Origin: Actinomadura syzygii | Lineage (GTDB): Bacteria; Actinomycetota; Actinomycetes; Streptosporangiales; Streptosporangiaceae | Assembly (NCBI RefSeq): GCF_008085905.1 | Contig: NZ_VSFF01000012.1 | Span: 186,001-250,000 of the forward strand | Reading direction: 5' to 3' | DNA: 64,000 nt | Part shown: one piece after another, positions 40,461 to 48,342 of the stretch | How the letters are laid out: each line of letters starts with the position of its first letter | How positions within the stretch are numbered: position 1 is the first letter of the stretch | Translations under genes and position numbers: made by a program | Notes under the pieces: model-generated | What the model saw: the letters and a program-made list of their open reading frames with translations, nothing else | Told to the model about the DNA's origin: nothing | Database searches by the model: none

Positions 40461-40487
40461 TATGCCGCTGGTACAGGGGCCGTACGG
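40461..40487 (-). promoter_or_regulatory. Putative SARP operator (three repeats) for LanB-like gene 2
   Basis: Plus-strand TATGC at 40461, TACAG at 40472 and TACGG at 40483, each 11 bp apart, face the LanB-like gene starting at 40421. This is one of two three-copy boxes in the window. Confidence 0.65.
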
Positions 40488-40549
40488 GGCGTAAGTGAGG
40501 CGTGCTCTGCGCGGTTCGTCTCGCAACGGACGCGCCCGGCGGAGCTGCG

Positions 40550-40565
40550 TGTACTGCGTCTGTAT
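40550..40565 (+). promoter_or_regulatory. Putative SARP operator for the ABC transporter operon
   Basis: TGTAC at 40550 and TGTAT at 40561, 11 bp apart. CAGGCT lies 10 nt after the second repeat. The last repeat starts 28 nt before the GTG at 40589 with no ribosome-binding site, predicting a leaderless transcript. Confidence 0.65.
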
Positions 40566-40588
40566 CAAAGGCGTGCAGGCTTGCCGGT

Positions 40589-41578
40589 GTGACCGCGCGC
40601 CCTGGACCAGCCGAGCAGACGGTACCGGTGTCACCGGCCCGCCCGAGCTCCGACACTCCGCTCATCGACGCCCGCGGCCTGGTCAAGCGGTTCGGCGACC
40701 GGATCGCCGTCGACGGTGTCGACGTCGCGGTGCACGCCGGCGAGGCGTTCGGGTTCCTCGGTCCGAACGGCGCGGGCAAGACGTCCACGATGCGCATGAT
40801 CGGCTGCGTGTCGCCGCCGAGCGGCGGGGAGCTGACCGTCCTGGGCATGGACCCGCTGCGCGACGGCGCGGCGATCCGCGCCCGGTTCGGCGTCTGCCCG
40901 CAGGACGACCACCTGGACCCGGAGCTGACCACCGGCGACAACCTGACGACCTACGCCCGCTATTTCGGGATCTCCCGCCGGGACGCCCGCAGGCGGGCGG
41001 CGGAGCTGCTGGACTTCGTGCAGCTCGGCGAGCGGGCGGGCAGCAAGGTGTCCACGCTGTCGGGCGGCATGAAACGGCGGCTGGCCATCGCCCGCGCGCT
41101 GGTGAACGATCCCGACGTCATCCTGCTGGACGAGCCCACCACCGGCCTCGACCCGCAGGCCAGGCACCTGGTGTGGGACCGGCTGTTCCGGCTCAAGCGG
41201 CGCGGCGTCACGCTCGTGGTGACCACGCACTACATGGACGAGGCCGAGCAGCTCTGCGACCGGCTGGTGATCATGGACGCTGGGAAGATCGTCGCCGAGG
41301 GATCGCCGCCGTCGCTGATCGAGCGGTACTGCACCAAGGACGTGGTCGAGTTGAGGTTCGGCGACGACGCCCTGGAGCCGTACGCGGACAAGCTGGAGGG
41401 CATCGGCGACCGCCTCGAAGTGCTCCCGGACCGGATCCTGCTCTATGCCGCGGACGGCGACACGGTGGCTCCCGTCCTGTACGGGCGCGACCTGGCGCCG
41501 TCGGGTGTGCTGGTCCGCCGGGCCGGCCTGGAGGACGTCTTCCTGCGCCTGACCGGCCGCACCCTGGTGGAGGACTGA
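40589..41578 (+). CDS. DrrA-type ABC transporter ATPase
   Basis: ATP-binding subunit of a drug-export ABC transporter, 329 residues. It has Walker A (GPNGAGKTSTM), signature LSGGMKRRLAIAR, Walker B VILLDEPTTGLDP and the switch His in VTTHYMDEAEQLCDRL, with a C-terminal DrrA-like extension. GTG at 40589 is preferred over the longer ORF start because the promoter repeats lie upstream of it. The stop overlaps the permease start (ATGA). It probably exports the product and gives self-resistance. Confidence 0.88.
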   Translation: MTARPGPAEQTVPVSPARPSSDTPLIDARGLVKRFGDRIAVDGVDVAVHAGEAFGFLGPNGAGKTSTMRMIGCVSPPSGGELTVLGMDPLRDGAAIRARFGVCPQDDHLDPELTTGDNLTTYARYFGISRRDARRRAAELLDFVQLGERAGSKVSTLSGGMKRRLAIARALVNDPDVILLDEPTTGLDPQARHLVWDRLFRLKRRGVTLVVTTHYMDEAEQLCDRLVIMDAGKIVAEGSPPSLIERYCTKDVVELRFGDDALEPYADKLEGIGDRLEVLPDRILLYAADGDTVAPVLYGRDLAPSGVLVRRAGLEDVFLRLTGRTLVED

Positions 41579-42339
41579 TGGCCCACCCCTCGGTCGCGGT
41601 GCTGGAGTACCACCTGGTCAGCTATCGCCGGATGTGGCGCAGCACGCTGTTCAGCTCGTTCGCGATGCCGGTGCTGCTGTTCGTGGGCGTCGGCGCGGCG
41701 GTGGGGGAGTACGTCGACAGGGGCGACGCGCTGCCGGTGCCGTACCTGCACTACATCGCCGGAGGGATGCTGGCGTTCACCGGGATGCAGGTCGCGATCA
41801 CCGAGTCGGGCTTCCCCGTCCAGTCCTACATGACCTGGGACAAGGTCTACCACGGGATGGCCGCCACGCCGGTCCGCGTCGCCGACATCCTCGCCGGCCA
41901 CCTGCTCTACATCGCGCTGCGGGTGGCCGCCGCGTCGGCCGCGTTCCTGGTGGTCATGGTGCCTTTCGGGGCGGTCGGCTCGGCATGGGCGGTGCTGACG
42001 CCGCTGGTGGCGGCACTGGTAGGGCTGTCGGTCGCCGCGCCCATGTTCGCCTATTCGGCCTCGGTGACCGGCCCGTACCTGATGACGGTCATGCGGTTCG
42101 CCACCATGGTCATGACGTTCTTCAGCGGCGCCTACTTCCCGGTCGACCAGTTGCGCGAGCCCCTCTCGCTGGTGGCCTACCCGCTGCCGCTCTGGCACGG
42201 CGTGGAGCTGTGCCGCGCGGCGGCCCTCGGAACCGGCACCGCATGGCCGGTGGCCGCGCACGTCGGCGTGCTGGCGGCGTGGTTCGCGGGCGGCCTCGCG
42301 CTGGCCCATCCGCGGTTCGTCAAGCGGCTGGCGACCTAG
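41578..42339 (+). CDS. ABC-2 type permease 1
   Basis: A 253-residue membrane protein with about six hydrophobic helices (for example LFSSFAMPVLLFVGVGAAVG and AASAAFLVVMVPFGAVGSA), and the ABC-2 signature MVMTFFSGAYFPVDQLREPL near residue 180. It overlaps the ATPase gene. It forms the export channel with the second permease. Confidence 0.88.
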   Translation: MAHPSVAVLEYHLVSYRRMWRSTLFSSFAMPVLLFVGVGAAVGEYVDRGDALPVPYLHYIAGGMLAFTGMQVAITESGFPVQSYMTWDKVYHGMAATPVRVADILAGHLLYIALRVAAASAAFLVVMVPFGAVGSAWAVLTPLVAALVGLSVAAPMFAYSASVTGPYLMTVMRFATMVMTFFSGAYFPVDQLREPLSLVAYPLPLWHGVELCRAAALGTGTAWPVAAHVGVLAAWFAGGLALAHPRFVKRLAT

Positions 42340-42369
42340 CCGGCGACGGTCGGCGGGAAGGAGAGACCG

Positions 42370-43188
42370 ATGCTGGTGGCCGTCGCGGCGCGCGCCGTCG
42401 GAGGAGAGCAGCTCCGCCTGCACCGGGCGGCGGCGGTGACCGAGCAGAACCTGGCGCTGATGCGCTCGGGCGGCGGCTACTGGTGGCTGCTGCTGTCGGG
42501 CTTCGCCGAGCCGGTGTTCTACCTGCTGGCCATCGGATGGGGTGTCGGCGACCTGGTCGGCGACGTGGCGGTGGGCGGCGGGCGGACGGTCCCGTACCTG
42601 ACCTACGTCGGTCCGGCGCTGCTGGCGGCGGCGGCGATGAACGGCTCGATCATCGAGTCCGGCGTGAACTTCTTCGTCAAGATCACCGGGATGCGGTTCT
42701 ACGACGCGGTGCTCAACACGCCGGTGACGCCCGTCGACATCGCGTTCGGCGAGCTGGCCTGGGCCATGGTGCGCGGCGGTCTCTACAGCGGCGCGTTCTT
42801 GGCGATGATGGCCGGGATGGGGTTGATCGGCCCCTGGTCGGCGCTGGCGACGGTTCCCGCGGCGCTGCTGGTCGGGTTCGCCTTCGGCGGTGTGGGCCTG
42901 GTGATCGCCACGATCATGCGCGTCTTCGAGGACTACGACTACATCAGCATCGTGCAGACGGCCCTGTTCCTGTTCTCCGGGACGTTCGTGCCCGTCGCGG
43001 ACTATCCGCGGGCCGCTCAGGTGCTGGTCGAGCTCACTCCGCTCTACCACGCGGTGGAGTTGGTGCGCGGCATCGCGCTCGACCAGATCGGATGGAGCCT
43101 GCTGGGCAACGCCGCCTACCTGCTGGCGCTCATGGTGGGCAGCCTGGTCCTGGCCTCGCGCAGGCTGATGCGCAAGTTCCGCGTCTGA
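42370..43188 (+). CDS. ABC-2 type permease 2
   Basis: A 272-residue ABC-2/NodJ-like permease with about six helices. It includes LFLFSGTFVPVADYPRAAQVL (end of the conserved loop) and LVELTPLYHAVELVRG, typical of DrrB/NodJ proteins. The gene lies 30 bp after permease 1 with GGAGAG-type spacing before ATG. With the upstream ATPase it completes a heteromeric exporter. Confidence 0.88.
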   Translation: MLVAVAARAVGGEQLRLHRAAAVTEQNLALMRSGGGYWWLLLSGFAEPVFYLLAIGWGVGDLVGDVAVGGGRTVPYLTYVGPALLAAAAMNGSIIESGVNFFVKITGMRFYDAVLNTPVTPVDIAFGELAWAMVRGGLYSGAFLAMMAGMGLIGPWSALATVPAALLVGFAFGGVGLVIATIMRVFEDYDYISIVQTALFLFSGTFVPVADYPRAAQVLVELTPLYHAVELVRGIALDQIGWSLLGNAAYLLALMVGSLVLASRRLMRKFRV

Positions 43189-43235
43189 GCGTGGATTGGA
43201 TACGCGGACTGGATGAAGGGTCGCTGGTGCGGGGG

Positions 43236-44198
43236 CTATCGGTTGGCGGTCAGGGGCCTGGCGGTGCGCGCTGCGGCGGCCGCCCTCTCGGCGATCTCCA
43301 CCGCGCGGGCCGCGTCGAGCAGGGACGCGCCCGAGCGGCGCCCGGTCCGGACGAGGTCTGCGAAGGCATCGGCCTGTCGGCGGAGCGCGTCGTGGAACAC
43401 GCGACCGGGATCCACGGGATCGAGCAGGTCATGGCGCTCGTACCCGCGCGAGCCGAAGACCTCCGCCCGCACCATGTCGCCTCCGGGAAAGTAGCGGCCG
43501 AGGCTGACCGTGCCGAGAGTCCCACCCGACAGCCGCAGGGTGACGACCGCGCCGTCCACGTCTCCGGCGGTCGCCGCCGCCGGGTCCTCGACGTGGCCGG
43601 CGACCGCGGCGTGGACGTCCACCACCTCTTCGCCGGTGAGCCAGCGGATCTGGTCGAACTCGTGGACGCCCATGTCGAGGTGGATCCCGCCGCTGGTGGC
43701 GCGGAACACCGCCGCCGGTGGCTCACCGTCCCACTGCGCGGCGGTGACCAGGTAGATCGAGCCCAGCGCGGCGGTCCGCATCCGCTCGCGCAGCGCGGCG
43801 AGCACCGGCAGGTGGCGGCGCCAGTAGCCGACCTGCACCGGGACGCGGTGCGCCGCCGCGAAGGCGGCCAGTTCGTCCACCTCGCGCGCTGAGCGTCCGG
43901 CGGGCTTCTCGCACAGCACGGGCACTCCGGCGGCCACGGCCGTCCTGGTCAGCCCGGCGTGCTCGTCGGTCGGCGCGGCCACCACGATGCCGTCGGGGAG
44001 CCGGTGGGCCAGCAGGTCGGAAAGGCTCGCATGGACCCGTCGGCCGTCGCCCGGCAGCGCGCGGCGTGTCGCGGGCTCGGGCTCGACGATGTCGGTGATC
44101 TCGACGGTCCGGCTGGTGGCCAGAGCCGCCAGATGCTGGCGGCCCATCCGTCCCGCGCCCACCAGTGCGAGCCGGAAGGGGACCGGGAGGTCACTCAT
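43236..44198 (-). CDS. Gfo/Idh/MocA dehydrogenase, probable inositol 2-dehydrogenase
   Basis: A 320-residue NAD-dependent dehydrogenase. The Rossmann motif GAGRMGRQHLAAL, the conserved VPVLCEKPAG with the catalytic Lys, and GGIHLDMGVHEFDQIRWL with the His pair are typical of inositol dehydrogenases. In this operon (MIPS, IMPase, dehydrogenase, aminotransferase) it most likely oxidises myo-inositol to scyllo-inosose. It is last in the operon and overlaps the IMPase gene by 8 bp. Confidence 0.85.
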   Translation of the reverse strand: MSDLPVPFRLALVGAGRMGRQHLAALATSRTVEITDIVEPEPATRRALPGDGRRVHASLSDLLAHRLPDGIVVAAPTDEHAGLTRTAVAAGVPVLCEKPAGRSAREVDELAAFAAAHRVPVQVGYWRRHLPVLAALRERMRTAALGSIYLVTAAQWDGEPPAAVFRATSGGIHLDMGVHEFDQIRWLTGEEVVDVHAAVAGHVEDPAAATAGDVDGAVVTLRLSGGTLGTVSLGRYFPGGDMVRAEVFGSRGYERHDLLDPVDPGRVFHDALRRQADAFADLVRTGRRSGASLLDAARAVEIAERAAAAARTARPLTANR

Positions 44199-45015
44199 CG
44201 GTCCACCTGTGCAGCGCGTCCACGACGGCCGCGCCGCCGACGGCCAGGAAGCAGAGTCCGTCGGAGCGGTGCCAGCGGCGGCTCGTCCCGCCCGCCGCCT
44301 CGACCAGTGCCACGCCCGCCGCGAGGTCCCACGGCTTCGCGTCGACGCTGAGGAATCCGTCGAGGCGTCCGGTCGCCACGGCGGCCAGGTCGCAGACAGT
44401 CGAGCCGAAGTTGCGCAGGTCCTGGACCCGCGGGGCGACGGCGGCGAGACCGGTGTAGGCGGCCCGCCGGGCGGCGGGCGGGCTCGGCACGGCGAACGCC
44501 ACCAGCGCCCTGCCCGGCTCGCGGGCGCTGACGCCCGGCGCCTGGCCGGAGCTCGCCTTCACTGTCCCGTCATCCAGGACGAGCCACTCCCCGGAGGCGG
44601 GCTGGACCACGGCGGCCGCCAGGACGGCTCCGTCTGATTCGGACTCCACGGCGACGCTGACCGCGAAACGCAGGATGCCGCGGGTGACGTTGACGGTTCC
44701 GTCCAGCGGATCGACGACCCAGCGCAGCCCCGAGGTCCCGGGACGGGCACCGGACTCCTCGGTGAGCCAGGCGTCGTCCGGGCGGCGCCGCCCGATGACC
44801 GTCCGGATCGCTTCGTCGCTGGCCAGGTCGGCGGCCGTCACCGGATCGCGGGCGTGCTCGTCGGCAGCGTCGACCCGTGCCCGCGTCCCGGCGTCGCCGA
44901 GCAGGCGCAGAACCTGTCGCCCGCCGGCGTGGGCGGCGGTGAACGCCAGCCCGGCCAGCCCATCGCGGGGCGCCCCGGCCCTCCTGGGCGAGGAGCGTCG
45001 GCGGCTGGGAAGCAT
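44191..45015 (-). CDS. Inositol monophosphatase family phosphatase
   Basis: A 274-residue Mg-dependent phosphatase. Metal ligands are visible in WLTEESGARPG, VVDPLDGTVNVTRG (the DPxDGT signature) and KPWDLAAGVALVEAAGG. The first 20 residues are basic (RRRSSPRRAG), and ATG at 45015 shares a base with the MIPS stop (TGATG). It should dephosphorylate inositol phosphate made by the enzyme upstream. Confidence 0.9.
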   Translation of the reverse strand: MLPSRRRSSPRRAGAPRDGLAGLAFTAAHAGGRQVLRLLGDAGTRARVDAADEHARDPVTAADLASDEAIRTVIGRRRPDDAWLTEESGARPGTSGLRWVVDPLDGTVNVTRGILRFAVSVAVESESDGAVLAAAVVQPASGEWLVLDDGTVKASSGQAPGVSAREPGRALVAFAVPSPPAARRAAYTGLAAVAPRVQDLRNFGSTVCDLAAVATGRLDGFLSVDAKPWDLAAGVALVEAAGGTSRRWHRSDGLCFLAVGGAAVVDALHRWTDE

Positions 45016-46298
45016 CAGCCGGACCGCCGCGGCAGGGACTCGGCCCACCGGGCCAGCAGCAGGTCCTGGCGGGCGAAGGCGTGCACGTCCTGGTCGATCG
45101 GGTCCTTGAAGAAGTAGGCGAGTTCGCGGACGGGGCCGACGTGCCCGGCGGCGTGCGCGGCGGCGACGAGCCGGGCTAGATCGAGGACCAGCGGGGCGGC
45201 CAGGGCGGAGTCCACGCCCTGCCAGATCAGCTGCATCGTCATCCGGACGCCGAGGAAGCCCTCGAAGGAGACGTGGTCCCACGCGGTCTTGTGATCGCCC
45301 AGGTCGGGCACGTAATCGATGTGCAGCGGCGCGGTCACGTCCTCGCCGAGGACCGACGGCAGGACGCCCGACTTGGAGCGCAGCTTGCTGTGGGCGGTCT
45401 CGGTGTCGGCGAGTGTCGCGCCGTCGCCGCCGCCGAGCAGATTGGTCCCCGTCCACGACAGCACGTGCAGGGCCCGCGAGGCGAACATGGGCGCGAGGAC
45501 GCTGCGCAGCAGGGTCTCTCCGGTCTTGCCGTCCGACCCGGCGTAGGGCACGCCGTGCTCTCGCGCGGCCTGGGCCAGCGCCGGGAGCCGCGCCCCGGTC
45601 GACGGTGTGAAGTCGACGAACCCGGAGCCGGACCGGAACGCGGCCAGGGCCGCCACCGAACTCGGGCGGAGCACGCGCTGGGACGCGTCGCCGAGCGCCT
45701 CGTCCAACGCGGCCAGATCCGCGGTCTGCGGCGACGGCGGCGTGGGCGGCTCGGTGGAGGCCACGTTGATCACGACGACCCGGTCGAGTCCGTGGCGGGC
45801 CCGGAAGTCCTCGATGTCGGCGGCCATCCGCTCGACGGCCTCCCGCTGCGGGCCGCGCTGGACCGCCGGGTCGTATCCAGGACGCAGTTCGGCCTCGACC
45901 TCGCCGAAACCGGGCCGGACCGCCCGGTAGATCGCGTGCGGGACGACGCCGCTCGCGACAAGGGCCTCGGCGCGCTTGTCGATCGGGTCGCCGGTGATGT
46001 CGTGCCCGCCCACGACCATCCGCGACCACACCGGCAAGCGCACCTCGTCGAACGGCGGACGCTCGGTCACGCACCCGATGGGCGGCAGGAGGTTCTCGCG
46101 CAGGCCGAGCAGTCCGGTGATGGCGGTCGTCGCCACCGAGCCGCGGGCCCCGTGCAGCCACACGCCGACGAGTTCGGCGTCGCCGGTGTCGTGCGGCCTC
46201 CCGGTCGGCTGGGCGGACCGGGTCTCGGACGCTTGGACGTCGGGCGGCCCCGTGAGCGGGACTGCCGCCGGACCAGGGCTGGAAGCGCGGATGGTCAT
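45015..46298 (-). CDS. myo-Inositol-phosphate synthase
   Basis: NAD-dependent isomerase of 427 residues converting glucose 6-phosphate to inositol phosphate. LVGVWLHGARGSVATTAITG (NAD-binding), VVVINVASTEPP, and YAGSDGKTGETLLRSVLAPMFASRAL (part shown) with the catalytic lysines identify the family. ATG at 46298 follows GTGAGG. It belongs to a divergent MIPS group seen in secondary metabolism, distinct from the housekeeping actinobacterial Ino1, and starts the aminocyclitol branch. Confidence 0.88.
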   Translation of the reverse strand: MTIRASSPGPAAVPLTGPPDVQASETRSAQPTGRPHDTGDAELVGVWLHGARGSVATTAITGLLGLRENLLPPIGCVTERPPFDEVRLPVWSRMVVGGHDITGDPIDKRAEALVASGVVPHAIYRAVRPGFGEVEAELRPGYDPAVQRGPQREAVERMAADIEDFRARHGLDRVVVINVASTEPPTPPSPQTADLAALDEALGDASQRVLRPSSVAALAAFRSGSGFVDFTPSTGARLPALAQAAREHGVPYAGSDGKTGETLLRSVLAPMFASRALHVLSWTGTNLLGGGDGATLADTETAHSKLRSKSGVLPSVLGEDVTAPLHIDYVPDLGDHKTAWDHVSFEGFLGVRMTMQLIWQGVDSALAAPLVLDLARLVAAAHAAGHVGPVRELAYFFKDPIDQDVHAFARQDLLLARWAESLPRRSG

Positions 46299-46339
46299 GC
46301 TGCACCTCACTGTGGAAGGTTCATCGCCGACGCGGTCCG

Positions 46340-47638
46340 TCAGCCGATGGCCCGGGTGACCTTGTCGATCGCCTCGGCGATGTCGTTCATGTCCGTGGCG
46401 TCGCCCAGGAGAGCGCTGTGGTGCGTCTGCACGCAGTGGGTCGCGATGTGATCGGTCACCGGGTACCGGCGTCCTCGGTGCAGGTCGGCGAACCGGTCGG
46501 CGAGCGGCTTGAGCGTCGGCTTGGTCCACGGCCGCAGCAGCGGGCTTCGGTGCAGGGGCGTGTCGGTGAGGTAGAAGCCGCGTCCGAGCTCGGCGGACAG
46601 CGCAGTCGCGATGTCCTGGTTGGTCACGCCCGGGGGCAGTTCATCGAAGATGAAGGTCGCCTCGTAGATCGCCAAGCGTGTCTGCTCGGGCGCAGGAGTC
46701 AGCAACCGCACTCCGTCGATGCTGGCCAGCAGGCCCGCCAGCAGGCGGAAGTTGCGTTCACGCCGGTCGTGCTCCTCCTCCAGGACCTCGATCTGCGCGC
46801 ACAGGACGGCGGCGTTGAACTCGCTCATGCAGAAGTTCGCGCCATGGATGCCGGCCGTCTCCGCGAGTTCCAATTCGTCCGGCCCGGCGGGTTCTGGGCG
46901 GTAGCTGCGCGAGTCGGCGCGCAGTTCCTCCAGCGCGACCGCGAGGGCGCCGTCGTCGGTGACGACGGCGCCGCCCTCACCACCGGTCAGCACCTTGCGG
47001 TCCTGGAAGCTGAAGCAGCCCAGGCGGCCCATCGAGCCGGCGCCGCGCCCCTCCCACCGGCCGCCGTGCGCCTGCGCGGCGTCCTCGATCACGACCATGT
47101 CGCGTGCGGCGGCGGCCTTCACCAGCGCGGGCACGTCCGCCATGACGTTCGCCCAGTGCACCACGACGGCCGCGCGTGCCGGGACATCGGTGTCCAGATG
47201 CTCGGCCGTCATGCAGCCGGTGGCCGGGTCGACGTCCACCAGCAGCGGCAGCAGCCCGGCGCGCAGCGCCGCCGACGCCGAGGCGATCCAGGTCAGGGCG
47301 GGCACCAGAACGACGTCGCCGTGGTCCAGCCGCAGCGACTCCAGCGCGATCACCAGCGCGCTGGAACCGTGGTCGACCGGAACGCAATACCGGGAGCCGG
47401 TGTAGGCGGCGAAGGCTCGGCCGAACCGGCGCTCGAACAACTCCGGTCCCTGCGGGCCGCTGATCGCCCAGCGGCCGGCACTCAGAACCTCGCGCAGATT
47501 GCGGTCGGCGTTTGGCGCCGGGACGGGCCACTCCGGCCAGCGCCGTCGCGGCGAGCGCACCGGCGTGCCGCCGTTGACGGCCAGTTCCGGCAGAGGCCGG
47601 GACCGGCGGGCACCGGACACGCGAGGCGGTTGCGTCAT
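46340..47638 (-). CDS. DegT/DnrJ/EryC1 aminotransferase, probable scyllo-inosose aminotransferase
   Basis: A 432-residue PLP aminotransferase like StsC/BtrS enzymes that use glutamine and inosose. LAVNGGTPVRSPRRRWPEWP start, VDHGSSALVIALESL, VVIEDAAQAHGGRW and CFSFQDRKVLTGGEGGAVV with the PLP lysine match the L-glutamine:scyllo-inosose aminotransferase group. It is first in the leftward aminocyclitol operon, 41 bp before MIPS. Its ATG has no ribosome-binding site and lies 29 nt from the last promoter repeat, so it may be leaderless. Confidence 0.88.
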   Translation of the reverse strand: MTQPPRVSGARRSRPLPELAVNGGTPVRSPRRRWPEWPVPAPNADRNLREVLSAGRWAISGPQGPELFERRFGRAFAAYTGSRYCVPVDHGSSALVIALESLRLDHGDVVLVPALTWIASASAALRAGLLPLLVDVDPATGCMTAEHLDTDVPARAAVVVHWANVMADVPALVKAAAARDMVVIEDAAQAHGGRWEGRGAGSMGRLGCFSFQDRKVLTGGEGGAVVTDDGALAVALEELRADSRSYRPEPAGPDELELAETAGIHGANFCMSEFNAAVLCAQIEVLEEEHDRRERNFRLLAGLLASIDGVRLLTPAPEQTRLAIYEATFIFDELPPGVTNQDIATALSAELGRGFYLTDTPLHRSPLLRPWTKPTLKPLADRFADLHRGRRYPVTDHIATHCVQTHHSALLGDATDMNDIAEAIDKVTRAIG

Positions 47639-47662
47639 GGCTCAGAGACTGGACAGCGCACA

Positions 47663-47689
47663 TACGCGCCCCCTACATGCGGCCTACGG
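47663..47689 (-). promoter_or_regulatory. Putative SARP operator (three repeats) for the aminocyclitol operon
   Basis: Plus-strand TACGC at 47663, TACAT at 47674 and TACGG at 47685, each 11 bp apart, face the aminotransferase at 47638. CAGTCT lies about 11 nt downstream on the gene's strand as a possible -10. Confidence 0.65.
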
Positions 47690-48214
47690 TCACGCCCAGG
47701 CGTCCCGGCCAGGCGTCACGCCCTGGTGTCGCGGCCGGGGATGTGACAGCACCGCCTGGAACGGCCATGCCGTCTCGACCCATTCGGTGACCGCATGGTG
47801 GACCGGTGCGTCCAGGACGGCCAGATCGGCACGCACCCACGTGCGGACCTCACAGTCGTGCTCGTCGTCGGCCGCGGGGTAGAGGTAGACGCAGCCAATG
47901 ACGTCGTCGCTTCCGGACTGCATCACGGCGTAGGTGAAACCGACTCGGGCGGCGAAATGCCGGATGTGGCGGCGCACCGACTGCATGTTCTCCTCCAGCG
48001 ACATGCCCTCGGACGGGGGCCATGTCGTGCCGGCGAAACCCGCGGTGGCCTGAACGAAGGGGATGTTGGACATCCAAGCCTCGCGGTCGCCCTCGTTGTG
48101 CCGTTCGCTCAGCGCCTCCAAGCGGAACACGGGTGTGCGCCACTCGGTCGGCACGTCGAAGTCGTCGGGCACGAGACTTCGGGCCAGCGATCGCCAGCCC
48201 GGAAAAAGAGGCAT
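47690..48214 (-). CDS. GNAT-fold N-acetyltransferase-like protein
   Basis: A 174-residue protein with a GNAT-like centre (FTYAVMQSGSDDVIGCVYLYP, then EVRTWVRADLAVLDAPV) and a C-terminus ending near the promoter box of the aminotransferase. The acetyl-CoA pyrophosphate loop is not well conserved. ATG at 48214 follows GGAAGGA. It could modify or protect against the product. It is divergent from the GATase-oxygenase gene. Confidence 0.65.
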   Translation of the reverse strand: MPLFPGWRSLARSLVPDDFDVPTEWRTPVFRLEALSERHNEGDREAWMSNIPFVQATAGFAGTTWPPSEGMSLEENMQSVRRHIRHFAARVGFTYAVMQSGSDDVIGCVYLYPAADDEHDCEVRTWVRADLAVLDAPVHHAVTEWVETAWPFQAVLSHPRPRHQGVTPGRDAWA

Positions 48215-48250
48215 CGTCTCGGCGTCCTTCCCGCGCGAGTCCACCCTGTC

Positions 48251-48277
48251 TGTACGGGTGGTGTATGGCATCTGCTT
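48251..48277 (+). promoter_or_regulatory. Putative SARP operator for the GATase-like/VioC-like gene
   Basis: TGTAC at 48251 and TGTAT at 48262 are 11 bp apart, with a weak third element (TGCTT) at 48273. TACGAT at 48277-48282, 10 nt after the second repeat, is a good -10 candidate. The same bases also read as TACGG/TATGG 11 bp apart in the opposite direction, so the box could serve both divergent genes. Confidence 0.6.
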
Positions 48278-48342
48278 ACGATCGGAAATCTCCGTGGGCG
48301 CGGAGCTCCAATGGAACCGCAGCAGAAAGGTCGATCACGACG